DNA from: JAPOKJ01 sp043767985
Lineage (GTDB): Bacteria; Pseudomonadota; Gammaproteobacteria; Burkholderiales; Burkholderiaceae_E
DNA: 10,403 bases
Assembly: GCA_043767985.1 (NCBI GenBank)
Contig: JAYVKZ010000044.1
Coordinates: 1 to 10,403 of the forward strand
Direction: 5' to 3'
A program made the position numbers and the translations under genes. Numbering within the stretch: the first letter of the stretch is position 1; each line of letters begins with the position of its first letter. A model generated the notes under the pieces. The model did not search any database. It was not told where the DNA came from and saw nothing but the letters and a program-made list of their open reading frames with translations. Below are positions 1-6,738 of this stretch, piece by piece.

Positions 1-1329
1 GTCGAAAAGGTTGAATCCCTAAGTCAACAGGTCCGGCTACAAGACAACCTGGCGGTGGTTAATCTCAGTGTGTACTCTCAGGACGCCACACTGAGCGACG
101 AACAACGCGCCAACCAGATGTTTCAGATCATTGGCCCCGCAGGAAATGTTGTGGCAGGTGAGCGCAAAATTCCAGCACCACCGATTTATGATTTCCCCGA
201 CACCGGCGCGGTGAAACTTCGAGTGGCGCAAATTGATGGCATCGAATTTCGGGTGGCTTATCTCTACAAGCAAGGGCCCAGCAAGGAAACCGATGAGCCG
301 CAAATTCTGATTCAAGTCGCCGAGACCATGGACGGCCGCAATGCGCTTGCCAATGAAATAGTGAAGGGCGTGATCTTCCCGCAGTTCATCATTCTGCCGA
401 TCACCATTTGGCTGGTTTGGTTCGGTTTGAATCGCGGCCTGAACCCGTTGCGTCGCCTTGAGCAACGCCTTAGACAAAGAGCACCGGACGATCTTTCAGA
501 GGTGAATCTGGAGGGAACCCCCGATGAGATCATGCCCCTGATGCGCTCGTTCAATGAACTCTTGGCACGCCTGGGTCATAATATTTCAGGGCAAAAGCGT
601 TTCATTGCCGATGCGGCCCATCAAATGAAAACACCCTTGGCCGGTCTCAAGACCCAAGCCGAGCTCGCACTGCGCCAAACCAACCCTGCGGAGCTTCGCA
701 AAAGCCTTATTCAGGTGGTACAGAGCTCCGATCGCGCGGCGCACTTGATTTCGCAGCTACTCTCGTTGGCGCGCACCGAAAACCTCGAAGACAGCGGCGA
801 AATTACCGCGATCGATCTGAGTAGTCTCACACAGACGGTATTACAAGAAATGGCGCCTACGGCCATCGCCAAAAACATAGACTTAGGATTCGAGGCGGCG
901 TCCGGTCGGCTCTTTGTCAACGGACAGGGCTTATTGCTGCACGAACTGATTCAAAACCTGGTCGACAATGCGCTGCGCTACACCCCGAGTAATGGCATCG
1001 TGACGGTGCGAGTTTTGCTGACGGAGGAGCGTGTCCGTCTCGAGGTCGAGGACAATGGACCAGGGGTTCCGGACGGGCAAAGAAACCAGGTGTTTGACCG
1101 CTTCTTTCAGGGCACCAATGCGCCGAGCGGTGTCACTTCGCAAGGCAGCGGCCTAGGGCTTGCAATCGTTGCCGAGATCGCGCGCCAGCATCAGGCCAAA
1201 GTATGGGTGGAGCCTGGCATCGAGCGCCCACCGAACTTGGAACAGGGCGAAAGCCTTGAAGATAAAACCCATGGTGCGCGCTTTGTACTGAGCATGCCAA
1301 GACGTCGAGCTAGGGCTAGTGATTTCTAG
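1..1329 (+). CDS. TctE-like two-component sensor histidine kinase (5' end outside window)
   Basis: The reading frame is open from base 1 with no initiating context, so the start lies upstream; 442 residues are visible. The first ~110 residues look like the extracytoplasmic sensor domain of TctE-type kinases. A hydrophobic membrane segment follows at about 122-142 (IFPQFIILPITIWLVWFGLN), then a HAMP-like linker (LNPLRRLEQRL). The HisKA box has the phospho-accepting His at bases 619-621 (AAHQMKTPLAG, residue 207). The ATPase domain has an N box (LIQNLVDNALRYTP, ~317-328), a G1 box (VEDNGPGVP, ~349-357), an F box (FDRFF) and a G2 box (GSGLGLA, ~382-388). All catalytic boxes are intact, so it should be an active inner-membrane kinase. 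TctE relatives control tripartite tricarboxylate (carboxylate) uptake. The response regulator is probably upstream, outside the window. The substrate cannot be read from the sequence. Confidence 0.93.
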   Translation, partial: VEKVESLSQQVRLQDNLAVVNLSVYSQDATLSDEQRANQMFQIIGPAGNVVAGERKIPAPPIYDFPDTGAVKLRVAQIDGIEFRVAYLYKQGPSKETDEPQILIQVAETMDGRNALANEIVKGVIFPQFIILPITIWLVWFGLNRGLNPLRRLEQRLRQRAPDDLSEVNLEGTPDEIMPLMRSFNELLARLGHNISGQKRFIADAAHQMKTPLAGLKTQAELALRQTNPAELRKSLIQVVQSSDRAAHLISQLLSLARTENLEDSGEITAIDLSSLTQTVLQEMAPTAIAKNIDLGFEAASGRLFVNGQGLLLHELIQNLVDNALRYTPSNGIVTVRVLLTEERVRLEVEDNGPGVPDGQRNQVFDRFFQGTNAPSGVTSQGSGLGLAIVAEIARQHQAKVWVEPGIERPPNLEQGESLEDKTHGARFVLSMPRRRARASDF

Positions 1330-1354
1330 CCTAAGGACATGGGCTCAAAAGGGA

Positions 1355-1363
1355 TGCTATACT
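1355..1363 (+). promoter_or_regulatory. Extended -10 promoter element of the tRNA gene
   Basis: The sequence TGCTATACT gives an extended -10 (TGn followed by TATACT, 5 of 6 to consensus). It lies about 12 bases upstream of the tRNA 5' end, where a promoter for a short tRNA leader is expected. At the normal spacing there is no good -35 hexamer, which fits an extended -10 promoter. The element sits in the 46-base gap after the histidine kinase stop codon. Confidence 0.55.
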
Positions 1364-1375
1364 CTCTGGCTCTTC

Positions 1376-1452
1376 GGCGCATTAGCTCAGTCGGTTAGAG
1401 CGATGGAATCATAATCCACAGGTCCGCGGTTCGAATCCGTGATGCGCCACCA
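1376..1452 (+). tRNA. tRNA-Met (CAT anticodon, probably elongator)
   Basis: The cloverleaf can be folded by eye. A perfect 7-bp acceptor stem pairs GGCGCAT (1376-1382) with ATGCGCC (1442-1448), followed by discriminator A and an encoded CCA (1450-1452). The D arm is GCTC/GAGC. The anticodon stem-loop is 1403-1419 with loop ATCATAA, which puts anticodon CAT at 1410-1412; the outermost anticodon-stem pair is an A-C mismatch. The T arm has the TTCGAAT loop with CGCGG/CCGTG stems. The G1-C72 pair excludes initiator tRNA, which has an unpaired 1-72. A CAT anticodon can also belong to lysidine-modified tRNA-Ile2; I prefer elongator Met, but the two are hard to separate by eye. The 3' end overlaps the only ATG available to the downstream helicase gene. 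Confidence 0.93.
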
Positions 1453-3835
1453 AAATTCATCTACATTTGGCCCAATAGTCGACGTTTCCCCTGGGGAAAC
1501 GAGCGCGCCTATTGCGGCTGAAACTCCCCAATACACCGTTGCTGTCCGAACGCTTTGCGAGTTTACCGCCAAGCATGGTGATCTTGATTTGCGGTTTACG
1601 CCTTCACCCAGCGCCCAAGAGGGCATCAAGGGCCATGCGCAAGTCGCAAGCATCAAAATTGCGGGCAATAAATTCTATCAACGCGAAGTGGCGCTGAGTG
1701 GCGCTTTCCTAAACTTGAAGGTTCGAGGTCGTGCCGATGGCTTTGATCCCGTGCGGAAAAGAGTCGAGGAAGTCAAAACGCATCGCGGCGATCTCACCCG
1801 CCTGCCTAGTAATCATCGAGAATTGCACTGGGCGCAGGCTAAAGTGTACGGATGGCTACTTTGCGAGCGAGAGGCACTCGAGCACATCGACGTCGCTTTA
1901 GTGTATTTCGACATGACCTCGCAAAAGGAAACGGTATTTAGCGAGCCCTATGAAGCGAAAACATTACGCGAATTCTTCGAGGCCCTTTGTGGTCGCTTCA
2001 TCGCCTGGGCGGATCAAGAGCTAGCGCATAAAGTCAGCCGCAATGCCTTCATTTCAGATCTACAGTTTCCACATCAGTCTTTCCGAAGCGGCCAGCGCCT
2101 ATTAGCCGAGGCGGTCTTCAAAGCTAATACACAGGGTCGCTCCCTCATGGCGCAAGCCCCTACCGGCATCGGCAAAACCGTAGGTACCCTGTATCCGGCC
2201 TTGAAAGCCATTGCCAAACAATCGCTACAAGACGGCGCTGTGCACAAACTATTTTTTCTAACCGCCAAGACTCCTGGACGGCAACTGGCCTTGGATGCCA
2301 TGAAAAGACTACAAAGCACCCCACACAATACTGGCGCACCCAATCGGCCCATACGAGTGTTAGAGCTAGTGGCTCGCGACAAAGCCTGCGAGCACCCAGA
2401 TAAAGCCTGTCATGGCGACTCCTGCCCTCTGGCCAAGGGCTTCTATGATCGCCTGCCAGCCGCACGCGACCAAGCGGCCGTAACCGGCCTACTGGACAAA
2501 CCAAGCCTTAGAGCGGTTGCGCTTCACCATGACATTTGTCCCTACTACCTTGGGCAAGACATGGCGCGATGGAGTGATGTCATCGTGGGCGACTACAACC
2601 ATTACTTAGATCTCAATGCGATGCTCTACGGCCTCACCCTCAACGAGGACTGGAAAGTCGGCATATTGTTGGACGAAGCCCATAACCTGATCGACCGTGC
2701 GCGCCAAATGTACAGTGCAGAATTGCGCCAGGCCGTTTTTGATCGTGTGCGAGCAACAGCACCGAAAGCGTTGAAGAAGCGTTTCCAAGCGACGAGTCGG
2801 CGGTGGAATGCGCTTCTTAAAGTGCAAACAAGCGACTATCAGGTCTACGAGCAACTGCCCGAAAAGTTGATCTATGCCTTACAGGAATTGAACGTCGCCA
2901 TCGCCGATTATTTCGCCGAGCATCCAACTGAGGTAGCAAGCGATTTACAGAGTTTCTACTTTGAACTTTTGCAATTTCTAAAACTCGCTGAGCTCTATGG
3001 CTCGCACTCCCTGTTTGACATTACCTTTACTGGCGGGCAGGGCAATCTATGTCTGCGAAACGTCCTTCCCGCGAGTATGTTGCGCGAGCGCTGGACGAGC
3101 GCGCATTCCGCGACCCTATTTTCGGCGACCTTAAGCCCGAGCGAGTACTTTCAGGAGATGCTGGGTCTGCCTGAGAACACTGTGTCACTGGACGTACCCT
3201 CGCCTTTTGAACCCGAGCAACTAAGCGTTCAGGTCGCAAAACACCTCTCAACGAGATACGCGGATCGCCAGCGCTCAATGCCTGGCCTTACACAATTGAT
3301 GGCGAAACAGTATCTCGCCAAAAACGGCAATTACCTAGCTTTCTTCAGTAGCTTTGACTATCTCCAATCTGCACTCGAGCACTTCAAAGCACACCACTCA
3401 TACATTCCGACTTGGCATCAAGAGCGCGGTATGAGCGAGGCCGCCCGCGAAGCCTTTCTGGCGCGCTTTACGGATGAGAGTTGCGGCATTGGTTTTGCGG
3501 TACTGGGTGGAGCCTTTGGTGAGGGTATTGACCTGCCCGGTGCACGCCTGATTGGCGCCTTTATCGCCACCCTAGGCTTGCCACAGATCAATCCCGTCAA
3601 CGAACAGTTCAGAGTCCGAATTGAAGCCTTGTTGGGGCGTGGCTACGACTACACTTACCTCATCCCCGGCATTCAAAAGGTCATCCAGGCGGCCGGTCGA
3701 GTGATTCGCACCCGCGAGGATCAAGGGGTGCTTTTTTTGATGGATGATCGTTTCTTAAGACCCGAGGTATCGCGCCTGCTGCCTTCTTGGTGGATAACCT
3801 TGAAAGGAAAAAATCTTAGCGAAGCTGAACATTAA
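1442..3835 (+). CDS. Rad3/XPD/DinG-type Fe-S DNA helicase with N-terminal PD-(D/E)XK nuclease-like domain
   Basis: Predicted cytosolic ATP-dependent DNA helicase of superfamily 2, likely acting in DNA repair. Positions here count from the GTG codon at 1439. Residues ~32-200 form a PD-(D/E)XK-like domain: GRADG (D100), EVK (E111, K113) and a QAKVYGW helix. Walker A is APTGIGKT (240-247). Four cysteines (C317, C324, C329, C367) match the Fe-S cluster of XPD-type helicases. The DEAH box is LLDEAHN (~410-416), SATL is at 562-565, and motif VI is QAAGRVIRTR (750-759). Every key motif is present over about 797 residues. The start is doubtful: the only in-frame ATG (1442) lies within the tRNA acceptor stem and has no Shine-Dalgarno sequence, and the conserved part begins near TPQYTVAVR (from about 1526). 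The only other possible starts before that are ATA 1475 and ATT 1511. The 3' end overlaps the convergent SSB-like gene by 20 bp. Confidence 0.93.
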   Translation: MRHQNSSTFGPIVDVSPGETSAPIAAETPQYTVAVRTLCEFTAKHGDLDLRFTPSPSAQEGIKGHAQVASIKIAGNKFYQREVALSGAFLNLKVRGRADGFDPVRKRVEEVKTHRGDLTRLPSNHRELHWAQAKVYGWLLCEREALEHIDVALVYFDMTSQKETVFSEPYEAKTLREFFEALCGRFIAWADQELAHKVSRNAFISDLQFPHQSFRSGQRLLAEAVFKANTQGRSLMAQAPTGIGKTVGTLYPALKAIAKQSLQDGAVHKLFFLTAKTPGRQLALDAMKRLQSTPHNTGAPNRPIRVLELVARDKACEHPDKACHGDSCPLAKGFYDRLPAARDQAAVTGLLDKPSLRAVALHHDICPYYLGQDMARWSDVIVGDYNHYLDLNAMLYGLTLNEDWKVGILLDEAHNLIDRARQMYSAELRQAVFDRVRATAPKALKKRFQATSRRWNALLKVQTSDYQVYEQLPEKLIYALQELNVAIADYFAEHPTEVASDLQSFYFELLQFLKLAELYGSHSLFDITFTGGQGNLCLRNVLPASMLRERWTSAHSATLFSATLSPSEYFQEMLGLPENTVSLDVPSPFEPEQLSVQVAKHLSTRYADRQRSMPGLTQLMAKQYLAKNGNYLAFFSSFDYLQSALEHFKAHHSYIPTWHQERGMSEAAREAFLARFTDESCGIGFAVLGGAFGEGIDLPGARLIGAFIATLGLPQINPVNEQFRVRIEALLGRGYDYTYLIPGIQKVIQAAGRVIRTREDQGVLFLMDDRFLRPEVSRLLPSWWITLKGKNLSEAEH
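1483..1501. repeat. Perfect 19-nt palindrome between tRNA and helicase
   Basis: CGTTTCCCC-T-GGGGAAACG is a perfect 9-1-9 inverted repeat. As RNA it would fold into an 8-bp stem with a CTG loop. It begins 31 bases after the tRNA CCA and has no following T run, so it is not a standard intrinsic terminator. It could be a transcription-factor operator for the helicase gene, a processing or attenuation hairpin in a tRNA-helicase transcript, or part of the coding sequence if translation starts at 1442. The first two readings fit better with a helicase start downstream of it. Confidence 0.6.
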
Positions 3836-4115
3836 GCAGCTTCTGCGCCACCATATCCAGGGACGCTCGGGCCACGCCTTCACGGTCCGTCCATACCTTC
3901 GGCACTAAGCTCCCTGTAAGCGACAAGACATCACCATCGTCGAGTTTTAACAAACTATCGCCGACGCCGTCAATAAAGGTGATGACGTTCACAATATGCG
4001 CCTCGCCCTCACCGTTGGGGGCTAGAACCTTGGCGATGACATAGGGACGTCCGTTTTGGCCAGTGCGCTCAACCGGCTTACCATGCAGCTTCCCAGTGAC
4101 TAGTCCGTCAATCAT
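3816..4115 (-). CDS. Small single-stranded DNA-binding (SSB/PriB-like OB-fold) protein
   Basis: A 99-residue protein starting at ATG 4113-4115, with an AGGA Shine-Dalgarno sequence 7-8 bases upstream. The pattern MIDGLVTGKLHGKPVERTG, a basic strand, the VNVITF strand and the DGDVLSLTGSLVPKVWTD turn-strand correspond to the OB-fold core of SSB. It lacks the long disordered tail and acidic C-terminal tip of housekeeping SSB (~170 residues). It therefore belongs to a short SSB-like class that I recall from Burkholderiales genomes. It probably binds single-stranded DNA as an accessory factor. It converges on the helicase gene with a 20-bp overlap, and the shared single-strand/helicase theme suggests, but does not prove, a functional link. 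Confidence 0.8.
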   Translation of the reverse strand: MIDGLVTGKLHGKPVERTGQNGRPYVIAKVLAPNGEGEAHIVNVITFIDGVGDSLLKLDDGDVLSLTGSLVPKVWTDREGVARASLDMVAQKLLNVQLR

Positions 4116-4162
4116 GTGTTGATCCTATTGTTATTGGCTTTTTTACCGTGTTTGGAGGGCGC

Positions 4163-4192
4163 AGAGTACACCTTCTGGAAATACTGTGTCAG
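4163..4192 (-). promoter_or_regulatory. Candidate promoter for the SSB-like gene
   Basis: Reading leftwards, CTGACA (complement of 4187-4192, 5 of 6 to the -35 consensus) is followed after 18 bases by TACTCT (complement of 4163-4168, only 3 of 6 to the -10 consensus, but preceded by GTG). It lies about 50 bases upstream of the SSB-like start codon. The -35 element is good and the -10 weak, so this is a tentative call. The other direction (towards 4259) shows no clear promoter by eye. Confidence 0.35.
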
Positions 4193-4258
4193 AGCGACGC
4201 TTTTGTATTACGATCTCCACTCTGCAGCATCACCTAGTTCACGAAAAAGCTAAGGCAA

Positions 4259-5299
4259 ATGATTAGAACCCTAAGAAACCGGCTTTTCGGCTCGACGGCC
4301 CTTGCCATTGCTGCGTTATGCGCCGCAGTACTGGTGAACATTCCTGTTGCGCAAGCGCAGGCTGACTACCCCACCAAGCCCGTCAAGATTATCGTTCCTT
4401 TCCCGCCGGGCGGCACCAGCGACATCATGGCCCGTATGGCGGCGGACGAGCTCGGCAAAACCTTCAAGCAACCTTTCGTCATCGAAAACATTGGTGGCGC
4501 GGGCGGCGTGATCGGCGCCGAGCGCGGAGCCAAGGCGACGCCCGACGGCTATACCCTCACCCTCACCGGCGTAGGATCGAACGCCGTTGCACATGGCCTT
4601 GACCCTAGCCTCAAGTACAACTCAGAAAGCGACTACGCCCACATTGCCCAAATTCATTCCGGCCCCAACGTACTAGTCGTGCATCCCAGCACACCTTTTA
4701 AAAACCTCAAGGACTTGGTCGACTACGCGCGCGCCAATCCCGGTAAATTGGACTACGGCTATACCCACGCCGCATCCGGCCATATGGCCATGGAATTGTT
4801 CAAGCAGACGGTCAATACCTGCACCGGCCCCAAGAACAAACAGGAATGTCGCGGACTCGCCATCGTCGGCATTCCCTACCGAGGCGGAGGTCCCTTGCTA
4901 AACGCCATTCTAGCCAATGAAATTCCGATCATGTTCATCAATCAAGACGTCGCATTGCAACATGTTAAGGCCGGAAAGATGCGCGCTTTGGCAGTGACCA
5001 GCATGCAACGTAATCCCATGTATCCAGATGTTCCAACCATTGCCGAATCCGGCTATGCGAATTTTGAAGCGCTGTCCTGGTCTGGTCTCTCCGCACCCAA
5101 AGGCACGCCTAAACCAGTCATAGAAAAGCTTGAGGCGGCAATGGCGCAAATCATGCAGTCACCGGCAGTTAAGCTGCGTATGGAGTCGGTCGGTTTTGTC
5201 GTGCCACCTGCGGGGTCCAAGCATTACACCGAGTTTGTGAAGCTTGAGATTGATCGCTGGACCAAGGTGATCAAGAATGCCGGTATTAAGCCGCAATGA
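4259..5299 (+). CDS. Bug/TctC-family periplasmic solute-binding protein
   Basis: 346 residues. The N-terminus is a Sec signal peptide: basic MIRTLRNR, a hydrophobic Ala/Leu-rich core to about residue 32, and probable cleavage after AQA near residues 33-35. The mature protein opens with the Bug-family hallmark DYPTKPVKIIVPFPPGGTSD, and continues with the GGAGGVIGAERGAKATPDGYTL segment and IPYRGGGP. These proteins bind carboxylates or similar anions in the periplasm, either for a TctAB transporter or as sensors with a TctE-type kinase. No tctA or tctB is adjacent, as is usual for the many orphan Bug proteins. An insert with two cysteines (CTGPKNKQEC, ~191-200) could form a disulfide. The Shine-Dalgarno AAGG is unusually close to the ATG (3 bases). 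It ends 7 bases before the stop of the convergent RraA-like gene. The ligand is unknown. Confidence 0.93.
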   Translation: MIRTLRNRLFGSTALAIAALCAAVLVNIPVAQAQADYPTKPVKIIVPFPPGGTSDIMARMAADELGKTFKQPFVIENIGGAGGVIGAERGAKATPDGYTLTLTGVGSNAVAHGLDPSLKYNSESDYAHIAQIHSGPNVLVVHPSTPFKNLKDLVDYARANPGKLDYGYTHAASGHMAMELFKQTVNTCTGPKNKQECRGLAIVGIPYRGGGPLLNAILANEIPIMFINQDVALQHVKAGKMRALAVTSMQRNPMYPDVPTIAESGYANFEALSWSGLSAPKGTPKPVIEKLEAAMAQIMQSPAVKLRMESVGFVVPPAGSKHYTEFVKLEIDRWTKVIKNAGIKPQ

Positions 5300-5306
5300 T
5301 GGATGA

Positions 5307-6023
5307 CTAACGCCCTTTTGCAATCCTCCAAGCTGCAAAACCGCTGCGGGTCTGTTCATGGGTTGCCGGATAAAGCCCCAAAATACTGCGACCTTTTAAA
5401 ACCTCCTCAGTCACAAAGTCTTCAAAGGCCGTCATCTCCAGAGCCTCGTCAGCAATCTCATCCACCATATGAGCCGGGATCACGACCACGCCTTCGCCAT
5501 CGCCCACCAAGACATCGCCGGGAAACACCGGTGCATCGCCACAGCCAATTGGCTCGTTGATGGCAATCGCTTGATGCAGGGTGATATTGGCTGGCGCAGA
5601 AGGTCGAGAGTGATAGGCCGGGATAGCTAGCCGCGCAATCTCAGGCGAGTCGCGAAAGCCGCCATCGGTGACCACACCGGCCACACCCCGCACCATTAAG
5701 CGCGTGACCAGAATCGCGCCGGCCGAGGCCGCACGAGCGTCCTTGCGGCTGTCCATCACCAAGACCGCCTCTGGCGGGCATTCTTCAACCGCTTTGCGTT
5801 GAGGATGAGCTTGATCCAGAAAAACGCTCATGGGGTTCAAGTCCTCCCTCGCTGGCATATAGCGCAAGGTGTAGGCCTCCCCCACCATGTTCGCAAGGCC
5901 AGGATTCAATGGCCGAACATTCTGAATAAACTGATGACGCAGGCCTTTTTTGAAGAGCGCCGAGCAAAGCGTGGCCGTGCTCACGGTTTTTAGTTTGGCT
6001 CGAGTAGCAGGACTGAGTGACAT
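5307..6023 (-). CDS. RraA-family protein (HMG/CHA aldolase-like, formerly 'dimethylmenaquinone methyltransferase')
   Basis: The preferred start is ATG at 6021-6023 (MSLSPATRAKLK), which has AAGG 9 bases upstream and gives 238 residues, a normal length for the family. The frame also reaches a TTG at 6053, but that adds ten unconserved residues. Recognisable family segments are TLCSALFKKGLR near the N-terminus, the central GVVTDGGFRD motif (the Asp and Arg that bind metal and substrate in RraA-fold aldolases), and GCGDAPVFPGDVLVGDGEGVVVIP. Members with this motif include 4-hydroxy-4-methyl-2-oxoglutarate/oxaloacetate aldolases as well as RNase E inhibitors (RraA). The ~75-residue C-terminal extension beyond the E. 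coli RraA length favours a catabolic enzyme over the RNase regulator. The Bug protein next door is a plausible partner for organic-acid uptake, by inference only. Confidence 0.9.
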   Translation of the reverse strand: MSLSPATRAKLKTVSTATLCSALFKKGLRHQFIQNVRPLNPGLANMVGEAYTLRYMPAREDLNPMSVFLDQAHPQRKAVEECPPEAVLVMDSRKDARAASAGAILVTRLMVRGVAGVVTDGGFRDSPEIARLAIPAYHSRPSAPANITLHQAIAINEPIGCGDAPVFPGDVLVGDGEGVVVIPAHMVDEIADEALEMTAFEDFVTEEVLKGRSILGLYPATHEQTRSGFAAWRIAKGR

Positions 6024-6340
6024 AGGAGGCGACCTTGATTTGCAAACGAGCAAGTTGAAAGGCCTATTTTATGCCGCTTTGAAATTTCCGGCCGGACGCA
6101 TCGGGCTACGATTTCAGCTCCTTATAAAGGAGAACACAAATGGGAGATACCTACGTACTGGTTCACGGTGCTTGGCATACTGGCGCAGAACTAGAGGTCG
6201 ATACCGCCAAAAAAGGCTCTTAAAAGCACCCTAAAAATTGTTGTCCTCCAAAAGTCCGTTTGATCCGTTGAGGAACACTCGGGCAGCGGAACATGCTCGC
6301 GTCATCGGTCACCCTTTTTCGCTAAGCAGGAGCGCCCCGC
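6024..6340. other. 317-base gap with no intact gene
   Basis: This stretch separates the RraA-like gene (leftward) from the ubiquitin-like cassette (rightward). It holds a possible leftward -10 for the RraA-like gene (TAAAAT, complement of 6066-6071) with no good -35. It also holds the hydrolase stump at 6140-6223, and about 117 bases (6224-6340) in which I see no gene, no terminator and no convincing sigma-70 promoter. The promoter of the cassette must lie here or further upstream, unless it uses the old hydrolase promoter. A 6-3-6 inverted repeat (CTCCTT-ATA-AAGGAG, 6118-6132) covers the stump's ribosome binding site. Confidence 0.6.
6140..6223 (+). pseudogene. 5' remnant of an alpha/beta-hydrolase gene (27 codons left)
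   Basis: The ATG at 6140 has a strong Shine-Dalgarno sequence (AAAGGAG, 6126-6132) at 7-base spacing. The first residues, MGDTYVLVHGAWHTGAELE, match the N-terminus of EstC/salicylate-esterase-like alpha/beta-fold hydrolases, including the oxyanion-hole HGAW segment. Similarity stops after about 19 residues and the frame ends at TAA 6221-6223, whereas the family is about 230-270 residues. The other two frames downstream do not continue the hydrolase, so the body of the gene is gone; a single frameshift does not explain it. The break lies near 6197-6220 and probably marks the left edge of a deletion or of the insertion that brought in the cassette. The stump could still be translated into a short peptide. 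Confidence 0.72.
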
Positions 6341-6721
6341 ATGCCCCGTGTCCTCGGCCTGATCCTTATTTTTGTATTAAGCCTTGGTATTGCGGCCTGG
6401 TTCGCCAGGCGTGCTCAGCAGTCGCGCGATCAAGTACCACGCAATACCTTTAGGCCAAAGCGCCGGGGACAAGTTTTTCAATCGTCAGAAACTGTAGACG
6501 AAGCCGCGCCCTTTGTTATGACTCGGGTAGACGCCGAGACGATTACCGATGCCTTTACTGGCGCACGAATCAACCCCCAAAGAAGCGTTTGGCGCTGCCT
6601 GGGCTGCCAAAGCATGTACCACGAGACCAGTATCCGGGCGCTTAAAAAAGAGTCGGGTCGCTCGTGCGTGAACTGCGACAGTCGCGACCAACGTCCCGTC
6701 CAATTTGACACCCCGCTCTGA
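6341..6721 (+). CDS. Single-pass membrane protein with cytoplasmic RING/treble-clef-like zinc domain
   Basis: 126 residues, starting at an ATG with AGGAG (6328-6332) 8 bases upstream. Residues ~4-20 (VLGLILIFVLSLGIAAW) form one membrane helix. The following FARRAQQSR is strongly basic, which by the positive-inside rule puts the rest in the cytoplasm. After a basic linker (FRPKRRG), the region from ~68 reads ITDAFTGARI, then C86-x2-C89, YH (H94), and C109-x2-C112. The pattern C-x2-C-x3-YH-x2-S...C-x2-C resembles RING/treble-clef domains, in which a Cys usually occupies the place of S97. One zinc site is likely and the second RING site would be degenerate. As first gene of the cassette it could be an E3-like adaptor or a membrane tether for the E1/E2. 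A plain zinc ribbon with a structural role remains possible. Confidence 0.75.
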   Translation: MPRVLGLILIFVLSLGIAAWFARRAQQSRDQVPRNTFRPKRRGQVFQSSETVDEAAPFVMTRVDAETITDAFTGARINPQRSVWRCLGCQSMYHETSIRALKKESGRSCVNCDSRDQRPVQFDTPL

Positions 6722-6738
6722 GCCATTGCACTAAGCCG

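Noticed and set aside
1..5299. Histidine kinase and Bug protein as one tct operon
   Set aside because: A tRNA, a helicase and an opposite-strand SSB-like gene lie between them, and no tctA or tctB is present; any functional link is only by family.
6024..6053. TTG start at 6053 for the RraA-like gene
   Set aside because: It adds ten unconserved residues; the ATG at 6023 has AAGG at good spacing and starts a typical family N-terminus.
5303..6234. Plus-strand ORFs at 5303-5560, 5799-5993 and 5950-6234
   Set aside because: They are antisense to the RraA-like gene, have low-complexity or unrecognisable translations, and lack ribosome binding sites.
6224..6340. Sigma-70 promoter for the Ubl cassette (TTGATC at 6260, TTGAGG at 6268)
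   Set aside because: Neither -35-like hexamer has a recognisable -10 at 16-18 bases spacing.
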